A DNA stretch of 23,418 nucleotides from positions 1 to 23,418 of the forward strand of contig CAYJGC010000022.1 in the NCBI GenBank assembly GCA_964369725.1, given 5' to 3'. The DNA comes from Paraeggerthella sp964369725. Its GTDB lineage: Bacteria; Actinomycetota; Coriobacteriia; Coriobacteriales; Eggerthellaceae. The notes beneath the pieces are model-generated. The model saw only the letters and a list, made by a program, of their open reading frames with translations. It was not told where the DNA came from and did no database searches. This document shows positions 15,961 through 23,418 of this stretch, in pieces (the first letter of the stretch is position 1; each line of letters begins with the position of its first letter). The position numbers and the translations under genes were made by a program.

Positions 15961-17352
15961 ATGACGCCCCGTTACCTTACAACTAAAACCCTTTCAGGAA
16001 AAATCTTTCTGAACAGCCTTGCACTTGCTTTAAGTGTAATCCTATTACTTTCTATTGTTATAACGTCGCTCTATTTTGTATTGTATGAGCGCCGAGCTGA
16101 AGAAGACTTGGCGCAGCGTGCAACAAGTATTGCGAGCATTGTAAATACAATGCCAAGTGATGAGGTGGAAGAGCTGTTTATCAACCAGTATTCTGATACG
16201 GCGCGCTGCACTCTTATTGCTGAAGACGGAACGGTTCTTTTTGATAGTTCAGTTGATGCTGCGAATATGGAAAATCATGCAGATAGGCCAGAGCTTCTTG
16301 AAGCTAAAGATGAGGGTGATGCAACGCTGGCTCGATATTCTGACACCCTCGAAAAAGACACCGTGTATGCTGCGGTTCAATTGGAAGATGGAAGTTTTCT
16401 GCGCCTGTCGGAAACGCACGATTCACTGTATGCTTTCTGGGTCTCGTTGGTTTTTCCCATGCTGCTCCTTATGGGTGTTGCTGCACTTATTGTATTTTTC
16501 ATCTCAAGAAGCTTAACAAGACGCATTCTTGAACCCCTAGACGCACTTGACTTTAGTAATCCGTTGGAAAATGAGATTTACGAGGAGATGGGTCCGTTGC
16601 TAATAAGAATTGACGAACAACAGCACCAGCTGAGACAGCAAAACAGGGAATTGGCTGAAGCTGAAAGTATGCGTCGAGATTTTTCTAGCAATGTGAGCCA
16701 TGAGATGAAAACTCCTTTGCAAGTTATTTCAGGGTATGCAGAGCTCATGAAAAATGATTTGGTGCAGCCTGATGATCGTCAAAAATTCGCTTCTCTTATT
16801 TATGAAGAAGCTCAAGCGATGCGCTCGCTCATTAATGATGTGCTTACGCTATCAAAACTTGATGAATCAGCATTTAGCCATGAAGGCGCTTCCATGATTG
16901 ATCTGTATGCGGTAGCTCAACGAGTAGAACGTCGTTTAAGTAGTTTTGCAGCAGAGCATGACGTGCGTGTGTGTGTTGACGGTGTGTCGGCAAGTATCGT
17001 CGGAAGTGCAACGCTGGCAGAGGAAATGATCTACAATCTTATTGAAAACGGTATTCGTTACAGTAACGAAGGCGGCTTGGTTTGCGTGACCGTGGGTGTT
17101 GATGATGTTGAAGACGGCGACCAGACGGTAGTCATCATTAAAGACTCTGGTACGGGAATTCCTGAAGATATGCAGGAAAAAATCTTTGAACGCTTCTTCC
17201 GTGTGGACAAGAGTCGTTCAAAAGAAACGGGAGGAACCGGTTTAGGTCTGGCAATTGTTAAACACGCTGTTTTACACCAAGGTGGGTCGATTGAAGTAGA
17301 AAGCGCGCTAGGCGCTGGCACCACATTTACTTTGCGTTTTCCTGCAGTTTAG
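15961..17352 (+). CDS. PhoR-type sensor histidine kinase
   Basis: A 463-residue membrane sensor kinase, partner of the upstream regulator. A membrane segment at about residues 18-40, an extracytoplasmic domain of about 120 residues, and a second membrane segment near 160-182 are followed by a HAMP-like linker. The phosphoacceptor H247 lies in SNVSHEMKTPLQ. The ATP-binding domain has the N box (NLIENGIRYS), G1 box (DSGTGIPED), F box (FERFFRVDKSR) and G2 box (GGTGLGLAIV). The extracytoplasmic domain resembles the PhoR-type sensor in size. A GAGG at the end of the regulator gene serves as ribosome site. No phoU gene lies between pstB and this pair. Confidence 0.9.
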   Translation: MTPRYLTTKTLSGKIFLNSLALALSVILLLSIVITSLYFVLYERRAEEDLAQRATSIASIVNTMPSDEVEELFINQYSDTARCTLIAEDGTVLFDSSVDAANMENHADRPELLEAKDEGDATLARYSDTLEKDTVYAAVQLEDGSFLRLSETHDSLYAFWVSLVFPMLLLMGVAALIVFFISRSLTRRILEPLDALDFSNPLENEIYEEMGPLLIRIDEQQHQLRQQNRELAEAESMRRDFSSNVSHEMKTPLQVISGYAELMKNDLVQPDDRQKFASLIYEEAQAMRSLINDVLTLSKLDESAFSHEGASMIDLYAVAQRVERRLSSFAAEHDVRVCVDGVSASIVGSATLAEEMIYNLIENGIRYSNEGGLVCVTVGVDDVEDGDQTVVIIKDSGTGIPEDMQEKIFERFFRVDKSRSKETGGTGLGLAIVKHAVLHQGGSIEVESALGAGTTFTLRFPAV

Positions 17353-17374
17353 TGTTATGAAGGGAGATTTCCTT

Positions 17375-17546
17375 GAAAGCCTTACCCCCGGCCAGAAGGA
17401 TGAACCCACCTTCAAAGGTGGGTGCTCGCAGTGCGCTTCCTGGCTTTCGTATCAACTGACACGAATCCCCATTTCACGAACAATCTAGAGCTCCCTCAAG
17501 TAATAGCATCGGTCCACCGCAAATATGGCTGCGAGGGCAAGACCTG
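17375..17546 (-). ncRNA. ssrS: Candidate 6S RNA
   Basis: A predicted RNA of about 170 nucleotides on the minus strand with 6S architecture. A 13-pair closing stem joins 17533-17545 with 17377-17389. An 8-pair terminal hairpin lies in the middle (17446-17465, loop AGUU). The 3' half carries a perfect ACCCACC/GGTGGGT hairpin (17404-17423), like the one beside the central bubble of E. coli 6S. The four wobble pairs in the closing stem are G-U only on the minus strand and A-C on the plus strand, which fixes the strand. The 5' side of the bubble reads CCAUAUUU, close to CGAUAUUU of E. coli 6S, where product RNA starts. 6S binds housekeeping RNA polymerase in stationary phase. It is divergent from rarA. 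Confidence 0.7.
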
Positions 17547-17552
17547 CTTTTG

Positions 17553-17580
17553 AGTATAGAGGTGTATGCAATAAAGTAAA
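17553..17580 (-). promoter_or_regulatory. Promoter of the 6S RNA candidate
   Basis: Minus-strand TTTACT (17575-17580) and TATACT (17553-17558) are spaced by 16 bases. The -10 box lies about 7 bases before the predicted RNA start. Confidence 0.6.
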
Positions 17581-17771
17581 GTCTTGACATTAGAGGTTTT
17601 AGCAGCTGTTAGGCTGGGGAAGCTTTGATGAGGTTTGTTGTAGGGGTGTTGTCGGTGGCGAAAGTATCTAGAGCAGTATCTTTAGATTTTTCAGTAGTGT
17701 TTGTTGTAAAGCCGACAGATCCCTAATCTTCTCTGAGGGGAGACAGAGGGGCTTTGGGAGATTTTCTGCGC

Positions 17772-17800
17772 TAGGCAAACGAGTGTTCGTGTGATACTAT
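17772..17800 (+). promoter_or_regulatory. Promoter giving a possibly leaderless rarA mRNA
   Basis: TAGGCA (17772-17777) and TACTAT (17795-17800) are spaced by 17 bases, and the rarA ATG begins 7 bases after the -10 box, where transcription should start. No Shine-Dalgarno sequence precedes the ATG. A second, weaker start may lie at TTGACA 17584-17589. The rest of 17590-17770 is G-rich on the plus strand with small stems but nothing I can name. Confidence 0.4.
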
Positions 17801-17806
17801 GAGTAG

Positions 17807-19144
17807 ATGGATACTTTATTTAGCGCAATGGAGCATGAACAGAAATTAAAGAATGCGCCTTTGGCGGTGCGTATGCGGCCACGGACTCTTGAAGAAGTAG
17901 TGGGGCAATCTGAAGCGGTGGGGCAAGGCAGTTGGTTGCGCCGTGCTATTGAGCAAGATTGTCTTACATCGGTTATTTTGTTTGGGCCAGCTGGAACAGG
18001 AAAAACCTCATTGGCTCACGTTATCGCAGAAACAACTAAAGCGATGTTTGTAGAAGTTTCTGCAATTGGCGGTACCGTAACAGATTTACGGCGTGAAATT
18101 AATGCGGCAGAAAAACGCCTTTCTCTTAATGGGCGACGTACTATTCTATTTGTCGATGAGATTCATCGCTTTAACCGCTCGCAGCAAGACACGCTTCTTC
18201 ATGCAGTTGAAGATAGGGTAGTTGTTTTGGTAGGAGCAACTACCGAAAATCCTTTTTTCGAAGTGAATTCTGCACTCATTAGTCGTTCACGCATCGTTGA
18301 GTTGCATGCGCTTTCAGATAAAGACATTATGCTATTAGTGGAGCATGCTTTAGGCGATGAGCGTGGTTTGGCGGGTCGTTTTAAACTTGAAAAACAAGCG
18401 CTCGATTCTCTTGTCTTGCTTGCAGGAGGAGATGGGCGGACAGCCCTTACCACTCTTGAATTGGCTGCCGGGATGATGGAAGAGGGAAGTGTCCAAAACC
18501 CTGCGGTAATAGCTGAAGAGTCGGTGTGCACGGCAACCCCTCATCGCGTTGTTCCGTATGATAAAAATAAAGATATGCACTACGATGTGATTTCTGCCTT
18601 TATTAAGTCAATGCGCGGTAGTGACCCTGACGCAGCGTTGTATTGGCTTGCTCGCATGATTGATGGCGGCGAAGACCCTAAGTTTATTGCGCGCCGTATG
18701 TTTATTGCAGCATCAGAGGATATTGGCAATGCAGACCCTCAGGCGCTGTTGATTGCAGAAGCTGCTTTTAAAGCGGCAGAAGTAATTGGCTATCCAGAAT
18801 GCAGGATTAATCTTGCGCAAGCAGCAATCTATTTAGCTCTTGCACCTAAAAGTAATGCGGCAGAAGCTGGTATTGATGCAGCGCTTGATGAGGTTCGTCG
18901 AGGTCCAGTGAGAAATGTGCCCAATCACTTGAGAGACAGACACCGACCCGGTGCTCAAGAATACGCTGCTTACAAGTATCCTCATGCCTATCCGAGCGGT
19001 TGGGTTGATCAGCAATACTTACCAGACGGCTTAAAGAAGGGTAGTTTTTTTCAATCAAGCGAGCGAGGCTGGGAAGCGTATCGAAGTGAAGCTGCCGTGC
19101 GCGACCGTTTGGACGCTTCTCGCCGTCTCAAAGGTAACGAATAA
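17807..19144 (+). CDS. rarA: Replication-associated recombination protein A (AAA+ ATPase)
   Basis: A 445-residue AAA+ ATPase of the RarA/MgsA/WRNIP1 family, which acts at stalled replication forks. It has Walker A GPAGTGKTS near residue 60, Walker B LFVDEIHRFN, sensor 1 GATTENPFFEVN and SRSRIVEL. The C-terminal part has the RarA-specific DPDAALYWLARMIDGGEDP and MFIAASEDIGNADPQAL, then PNHLRDRH and YKYPHAYPSGWVDQQYLPD. Length matches the family (about 420-450). No ribosome site precedes the ATG, in keeping with a leaderless message. It stands alone, with the 6S candidate divergent upstream. Confidence 0.95.
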   Translation: MDTLFSAMEHEQKLKNAPLAVRMRPRTLEEVVGQSEAVGQGSWLRRAIEQDCLTSVILFGPAGTGKTSLAHVIAETTKAMFVEVSAIGGTVTDLRREINAAEKRLSLNGRRTILFVDEIHRFNRSQQDTLLHAVEDRVVVLVGATTENPFFEVNSALISRSRIVELHALSDKDIMLLVEHALGDERGLAGRFKLEKQALDSLVLLAGGDGRTALTTLELAAGMMEEGSVQNPAVIAEESVCTATPHRVVPYDKNKDMHYDVISAFIKSMRGSDPDAALYWLARMIDGGEDPKFIARRMFIAASEDIGNADPQALLIAEAAFKAAEVIGYPECRINLAQAAIYLALAPKSNAAEAGIDAALDEVRRGPVRNVPNHLRDRHRPGAQEYAAYKYPHAYPSGWVDQQYLPDGLKKGSFFQSSERGWEAYRSEAAVRDRLDASRRLKGNE

Positions 19145-19216
19145 GAAACCATCGCTGTTTGCGACTGGGTCAGTGGGGTCGGTCTGCTTTCTTCCGTAAG
19201 ATTTTCAAATCGTAGT

Positions 19217-19381
19217 AAAAAAGTGGAGTTGTCCAAATAGTAGATGATGGTAACTTTGCAAGGGCAACGCACCCCTTTTACATGAACTGCGGTTTTCTTA
19301 TGTGTGCTTACTATAAGGACGCGCGTAAGATGGCCAACAATATCGATGCCTTCAGATTTATTTGGACAACTCCACTTTTTT
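19217..19381. mobile_element. MITE-like element with 23-bp terminal inverted repeats
   Basis: The left end (19217-19239) and right end (19359-19381) are perfect 23-base inverted repeats, with outer A6/T6 runs and the core GTGGAGTTGTCCAAATA. The element is 165 bp and its interior has no convincing gene. This looks like a miniature inverted-repeat element or the ends of a collapsed insertion sequence. No clear target-site duplication flanks it. Both ends finish in a T6 run when transcribed outward, so it could also terminate transcription in both directions. It lies in the 483-base region between rarA and the next gene. The remaining 19382-19584 holds several TTGAC-like words but no gene I can support. 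Confidence 0.65.
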
Positions 19382-19584
19382 GCAAAATATCGAAATTTGA
19401 CGGCAGGCGCTTGACAGCAAAGGCCTAACAACAAGTACTTGACGTCAAACCCTGCGTATATTCAATCTTAAGGAAAATCTTAGTCAGCTATCATCTGAGG
19501 CATCTTTGTTGGTTGAGTGGTGAACAGGGGCAAAACTCCTATGGATGCAGGGTGAATACGCAAGTTCAATGCTGTGCAGTTTTT

Positions 19585-19607
19585 AGTATCGTGCTATAGT
19601 AGATACT
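19585..19607 (+). promoter_or_regulatory. Extended -10 promoter in a small dyad, upstream of the DUF948-type gene
   Basis: An extended -10 box TGCTATAGT (19592-19600) sits inside the inverted repeat AGTATC/GATACT (19585-19590, 19602-19607). It predicts a leader of only about 20 bases before the AGGAGG ribosome site (19615-19620). Confidence 0.45.
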
Positions 19608-19627
19608 TTGGAATAGGAGGCGCTAGT

Positions 19628-20419
19628 ATGAATATTACTGAATTTTTTGATATAGCATTACCATTTGTATTTATTGTTGTGGGAGTTGCGCTTGTGTGGC
19701 TTATTGTAGAACTTGTTTCTATGGTTCGTAAAACACGTCAAACAGTTGACGACCTGCAAAAACAAGTTGAGCCAACGTTAGAGAGCTTGGATCGTATCAC
19801 TACCTCGCTTGAGCCAGTTGTTGCCAAGATGGATCCTTTGGTAGAGCGAGTTTCTTTGACTGTTGATGCGGCGAATCTTGAGCTCATGCGAGTTGATCAA
19901 ATTCTAGAAGATGTAAATGAAATCACTGATACGGTAGCATCTGCAGCCGAAGCGGTTGATACAATTACCAATGCTCCCATGGATTTGGTTAGTTCAGTAA
20001 CTACACGCGTGCGCAGCGCATTGAATCCACGCCGCGCTAGCGAAGAATCTGTTTTGTTAGGTCAATCCAAATCTGTGGAATCTTTAGAGGAAAGACAGCC
20101 TGTAGAGAATAAGAGTGTTGGGAATGATCTACCTGACAATACGACAACTGTTCAGAGTGTGTCTGGAGTAAAAGAAACGGCTCAAACGGTGGTTCGTGCA
20201 ACACAAGAAGCAGTTGCTGAACAGCGCGAGCAGCGTGCGGAAGCTCGTGAGCAGCGTGAAGAACGAACAGCCGCAAAAAAGGCAAACGCAGAAGTAGCAT
20301 CAGAAACCGCTTCTGTTATGCTTGATGCTGTTGCCGCGTCTATAGCAAATGATAGTGCCCAGACTCAAAAATATTTTACTTATGACGCAAAAGAAGAGTC
20401 AGCTCAAAAGAATAACTAA
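19628..20419 (+). CDS. DUF948-type membrane-anchored coiled-coil protein
   Basis: A 263-residue protein with a single N-terminal membrane anchor (about residues 7-30) followed by a long helical region (VRKTRQTVDDLQKQVEPTL and repeats of LEPVVAKMDPLVERV) like DUF948/YtxG-type proteins. The C-terminal third is polar and low in complexity, with repeated EQREQRAEAREQREER. The start at 19628 has AGGAGG 7 bases upstream; the longer frame from 19574 lacks one. In actinobacteria a DUF948 gene commonly sits just before alaS, as here. Its function is unknown. Confidence 0.8.
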   Translation: MNITEFFDIALPFVFIVVGVALVWLIVELVSMVRKTRQTVDDLQKQVEPTLESLDRITTSLEPVVAKMDPLVERVSLTVDAANLELMRVDQILEDVNEITDTVASAAEAVDTITNAPMDLVSSVTTRVRSALNPRRASEESVLLGQSKSVESLEERQPVENKSVGNDLPDNTTTVQSVSGVKETAQTVVRATQEAVAEQREQRAEAREQREERTAAKKANAEVASETASVMLDAVAASIANDSAQTQKYFTYDAKEESAQKNN

Positions 20420-20483
20420 TAATTGTTTTATAGGATGCAGGAGTGACGTTTAGTCAATAAGAGATAGAAAGATTGATGAATCC

Positions 20484-23123
20484 ATGAAGTACATGACCAG
20501 TGCCGAAATTCGTGAAAAGTATCTAAGTTTTTTTGAAGAAAAAGGTTGTCAGCGGTGGCCTTCTTCTTCACTTATTCCCGACGACCCTTCATTGCTGCTT
20601 ACGAGCGCCGGAATGGTGCAGTTTAAGCCATATTTTTTGCAACAAAAAAGTCTTGATGCGCCCTATATTGGCACCGCAACGGTGCAAAAATGCGTACGCA
20701 CCAATGATATTGAGATAATAGGAACGACCGGTCGTCATCAAAGCTTTTTTGAAATGCTCGGCAACTTTAGCTTTGGCGACTATTTTAAAGAAGAGATGTG
20801 CGCATGGGCTTTTGAATTTTCAACAGAAGTAATGGGTCTTCCTGCAGAGCGTTTGCACTACACGGTGTTCCTTGATGATGATGAGACTATCGAAATCTGG
20901 AAAAAGTTGGGTGTGCCTGAAAATCATATCTCTCGTTTAGGTGAAGATGATAACTTTTGGCGCGCGGGACCAACGGGTCCTTGTGGTCCCTGCAGTGAGA
21001 TATACTATGATCAGGGTCCTGATTTTGGATGTGGAAGCCCTGATTGTGCCCCCGGCTGTGATTGCGATCGCTTCTTGGAGTTTTGGAATCTGGTATTTAC
21101 TCAATACAATGGGAAAGAAGACGGCACGCTTGAGGCTCTCCCTAAGAAGAATATTGATACGGGTATGGGTCTAGAACGCATGGCCTCTATTCTGCAAGGT
21201 GTTCAGTCTAACTATGAGACGGATGTTTTACGGAGTCTTATCACGGTCGGTGAAAAATTAACCGGCAAAGCATACGGCGATGATCCAGCGGTGGATTTGT
21301 CTTTGCGCATTATGGCTGATCACAGTCGTGCGGTTGCTTTCATGATTGCTGACGGCATTTTGCCTTCAAATGAAGGGCGCGGTTATGTATTACGTCGCTT
21401 GTTACGTCGCGCCGTTATGAAGGGCAACTTGCTTGGCGTAGAAAAACCATTTCTGAATGAGTATGTTAAAGAAATTATCAACCTTATGGGACATGTTTAC
21501 CATGAAACGGTGGAGAATCGCCAGCTCATGAGTCGCGTTATCTTATCTGAAGAGGAACGCTTCGGAGCAAACCTTCGCCAAGGCCGCGCATATTTGGAAG
21601 AGGCACTTGTGGGTCTTGAAGGGGATGTGCTTTCGGGAGAAAAAGCTTTTACGCTGCATGATACGTATGGGTTCCCCGTTGAAGTAACTTGCGAGCTTTG
21701 TGAAGATCGAGATATATCGGTTGATATGGAAGAATTTGGTCGCTGCATGGAAGAGCAGCGTGTTCGCGCACGTACTGCAAATTCAAAAGATTCTGAAGCT
21801 GCATGGTCAACATATGGCGGAGCAATGGTAGAGGTTCTTGAGGCAACGGGCACAACAGAATTTTTGGGATATACACAAAATGAAGCCGATGTTCGCGTGC
21901 TGGCCTTGGTGAAAGATGGCGTTGCTGTTGATGCTCTTGAGGCAGGCGAAGAGGGTCGTATTGTGACTGATGCCACACCTTTTTATGCAGAAAAAGGTGG
22001 ACAGATTGGTGACACGGGCGTGTTTAGCAAAGAGGATGCTCGTGCATTAATTCGCGACACACGCGAACCTGAAAAAGGCTTGATTGCGCACAGTGCGTAC
22101 GTAGAAAGCGGTCGCATTGCTGTAGGAGATACCATCCATGCCGCCATTGACGTAGCGCGACGCGAGCGTATTCGCCGCAATCATACAGCTACGCATATCC
22201 TGCATTGGGCTTTGCGAGAAGTATTAGGTAGCCATGTTAAGCAGGCTGGTAGCTTGGTGACGGAAAGTCGCTTGCGTTTTGACTTTACACATTTTGAAGC
22301 AATGAGTACTGAACAGGTTATTGAAGTGGAGCGACTGGCAAATCAAAAGATTATGGAGAATCGTGCTGCTCGCGCCTATGAAACTTCACTTGCCAGCGCA
22401 CGAGAAGCTGGTGTTGTAGCGCTATTCGGTGAAAAGTATGGCGAATTTGTTCGTGTTCTTGAGATTGAGGGTTTCTCGGAAGAGCTATGCGGCGGAACCC
22501 ATGTTTCTACAACTTCAGAAATTGGTTTCGTAAAGATTACGAGTGAATCGAGTGTTGGTGCAAATCTTCGCCGTATTGAGGCTGTGACAAGTTTTGATGC
22601 ACTAGCTTATATGAATCGTGTAGAAAGTGAATTGAAGGAAACCGCTGAAGAGTTGCGCGTTCCTCTGTTTGATGTGAGTGAGCGAACCGCTTCGAACATT
22701 AAACTCATCAAAGAGCAGCAAGCTGCATTAAAGCAAGGCCATCAGTTGGCTTCTGACGACAGTCTGACAAGCTTGTTAGACAATGAGGTAATGACAAAAT
22801 CAGGGTATCCGGTGATTATCGAAATTCTTCCTACACAAGCGGATGCGGGGCAGATTAGAAATGCTTGGGATATTTTGCGCTCACGCATGAAAGCTCCTGG
22901 TGCGGTGGTTCTTGCGGCTAAAAAAGAAGATTCGCCCATACTTCTAGCTGCGGGTACCCCAGAAGCGCAAGCAGCTGGTTTTGATGCAGGCGCGATTATC
23001 AAGGCTATTTCGGGATGCATTAAAGGCGGCGGAGGCGGTAAGGCTGCTATGGCTCAAGCAGGCGGCAAAGATGCTGAAGGTATTCCGGCTGCTCTAGAAA
23101 AAGCACGAGAAATTTTGCTTTAA
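20484..23123 (+). CDS. alaS: Alanine-tRNA ligase
   Basis: An 879-residue class II aminoacyl-tRNA synthetase that charges tRNA-Ala and edits Ser- and Gly-tRNA-Ala. The catalytic domain starts with EIREKYLSFFEEKG and contains GTTGRHQSFFEMLGNFSFGDYF and NIDTGMGLERM. The editing domain shows zinc-binding HTATH (near 570) and CGGTH (near 670). A C-terminal C-Ala domain ends with GGGGGKAAMAQAGG. Length equals the family norm (about 875). The ribosome site before the ATG at 20484 is weak, and an ATG three codons in (20493) is possible. It lies 64 bases after the DUF948-type gene and is probably cotranscribed. Confidence 0.96.
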   Translation: MKYMTSAEIREKYLSFFEEKGCQRWPSSSLIPDDPSLLLTSAGMVQFKPYFLQQKSLDAPYIGTATVQKCVRTNDIEIIGTTGRHQSFFEMLGNFSFGDYFKEEMCAWAFEFSTEVMGLPAERLHYTVFLDDDETIEIWKKLGVPENHISRLGEDDNFWRAGPTGPCGPCSEIYYDQGPDFGCGSPDCAPGCDCDRFLEFWNLVFTQYNGKEDGTLEALPKKNIDTGMGLERMASILQGVQSNYETDVLRSLITVGEKLTGKAYGDDPAVDLSLRIMADHSRAVAFMIADGILPSNEGRGYVLRRLLRRAVMKGNLLGVEKPFLNEYVKEIINLMGHVYHETVENRQLMSRVILSEEERFGANLRQGRAYLEEALVGLEGDVLSGEKAFTLHDTYGFPVEVTCELCEDRDISVDMEEFGRCMEEQRVRARTANSKDSEAAWSTYGGAMVEVLEATGTTEFLGYTQNEADVRVLALVKDGVAVDALEAGEEGRIVTDATPFYAEKGGQIGDTGVFSKEDARALIRDTREPEKGLIAHSAYVESGRIAVGDTIHAAIDVARRERIRRNHTATHILHWALREVLGSHVKQAGSLVTESRLRFDFTHFEAMSTEQVIEVERLANQKIMENRAARAYETSLASAREAGVVALFGEKYGEFVRVLEIEGFSEELCGGTHVSTTSEIGFVKITSESSVGANLRRIEAVTSFDALAYMNRVESELKETAEELRVPLFDVSERTASNIKLIKEQQAALKQGHQLASDDSLTSLLDNEVMTKSGYPVIIEILPTQADAGQIRNAWDILRSRMKAPGAVVLAAKKEDSPILLAAGTPEAQAAGFDAGAIIKAISGCIKGGGGGKAAMAQAGGKDAEGIPAALEKAREILL

Positions 23124-23153
23124 CAGGATGCTTGAAAGAGACATCTAAGAGCT

Positions 23154-23195
23154 TACCTAGAAAGCGGGTGAGTGTTTGCTGTCTAGGTATTTTTT
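23154..23195 (+). terminator. Terminator after alaS
   Basis: TACCTAGA (23154-23161) pairs with TCTAGGTA (23182-23189), with extra pairing possible in the loop, followed by a T6 run (23190-23195). Confidence 0.85.
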
Positions 23196-23216
23196 CTTAC
23201 AGGATGACGTAATGAT

Positions 23217-23258
23217 AAAAACTGGCGGACGGGGAACTGTTTGCCAGTTTTTATTTTT
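23217..23258. terminator. Second, probably bidirectional terminator
   Basis: AAAAACTGGC (23217-23226) and GCCAGTTTTT (23243-23252) are perfect complements with T-rich flanks on both strands (ATTTTTC on plus). It may back up the alaS terminator and stop minus-strand transcription. The remaining sequence to 23418 has a TATTAT/TATGAT box near 23384-23392, probably the promoter of a gene outside the window. Confidence 0.7.
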
Positions 23259-23418
23259 CAAATCCTTAAAGTGCGGATATAGATTTGTCGTGTGCCAAAG
23301 ACTAGATTTACGAAAGGGAAGTTATATAGCGAAGAAGTGCATGTTTTTGATGCGAGAGCGAGCTTTAGATAAAGGGCGCTTTGGTATTATGATATTTTTC
23401 GAGGTGGGGAGTGTTGCT

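Noticed and set aside
17341..17560. Plus-strand riboswitch or leader of rarA
   Set aside because: Several pairs in the stems would be A-C on the plus strand but are G-U on the minus strand, so the RNA is on the minus strand.
19051..19434. 127-residue minus-strand reading frame across the end of rarA and the MITE-like element
   Set aside because: It overlaps a clear gene and repeat arms, with no ribosome site or recognisable motif.
19510..19570. Possible riboswitch or T-box-like sequence upstream of the DUF948-type gene
   Set aside because: Some short words resemble known motifs, but no consistent stem set or terminator could be drawn.

Overview
The window most likely comes from a Coriobacteriia-type actinobacterium, perhaps Eggerthellaceae. 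I infer this from three things. A molybdoenzyme operon sits divergent from a multi-pass membrane LuxR regulator. A DUF948-type protein lies just upstream of alaS. The core genes look actinobacterial but base composition is moderate to AT-leaning. The sequence is a draft scaffold: a 100-N gap lies inside a gene and is flanked by two identical 55-bp copies, so it is probably an unmerged contig overlap.

Layout. (1) 21-4600, minus: a three-gene respiratory molybdoenzyme operon (Tat-exported catalytic subunit, four-cluster ferredoxin subunit, NrfD-type membrane anchor) resembling tetrathionate reductase TtrABC. It is divergent from 4839-6409, a LuxR-type membrane regulator whose frame is broken once near 5550-5577. 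(2) 6630-7445 galU, convergent with a D-2-hydroxyacid dehydrogenase (7800-8762, minus). (3) 8786-9172: two tandem homologous structured RNAs on the minus strand. Each has its own TATAAT box, repeated CUCCCCUCC-like motifs and an intrinsic terminator, and the second is directly upstream of the dehydrogenase. This is the most novel-looking part of the window. (4) 9300-10629: a homocysteine-methyltransferase-like protein lacking the expected zinc cysteines (interrupted by the N gap) and a coupled 90-residue unknown protein, then an MscS-type channel. (5) 11598-17352: the phosphate module pstS-pstC-pstA-pstB followed by a response regulator and a histidine kinase. PstS has its two half-lobes in swapped order. 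(6) 17375-17580, minus: a strong candidate 6S RNA divergent from rarA (17807-19144). (7) 19217-19381: a 165-bp MITE-like element with perfect 23-bp terminal inverted repeats. (8) 19628-23123: a DUF948-type membrane protein and alaS, ending in two terminators.

How the parts work together. The ttr-like operon would move quinol electrons to an exported oxidant under control of the adjacent membrane regulator. The pst genes take up phosphate, and the two-component pair probably senses phosphate limitation and drives pst. The 6S candidate and the paired C-rich RNAs suggest much RNA-level regulation in this stretch. Everything was read by eye; no homology search or folding program was run.
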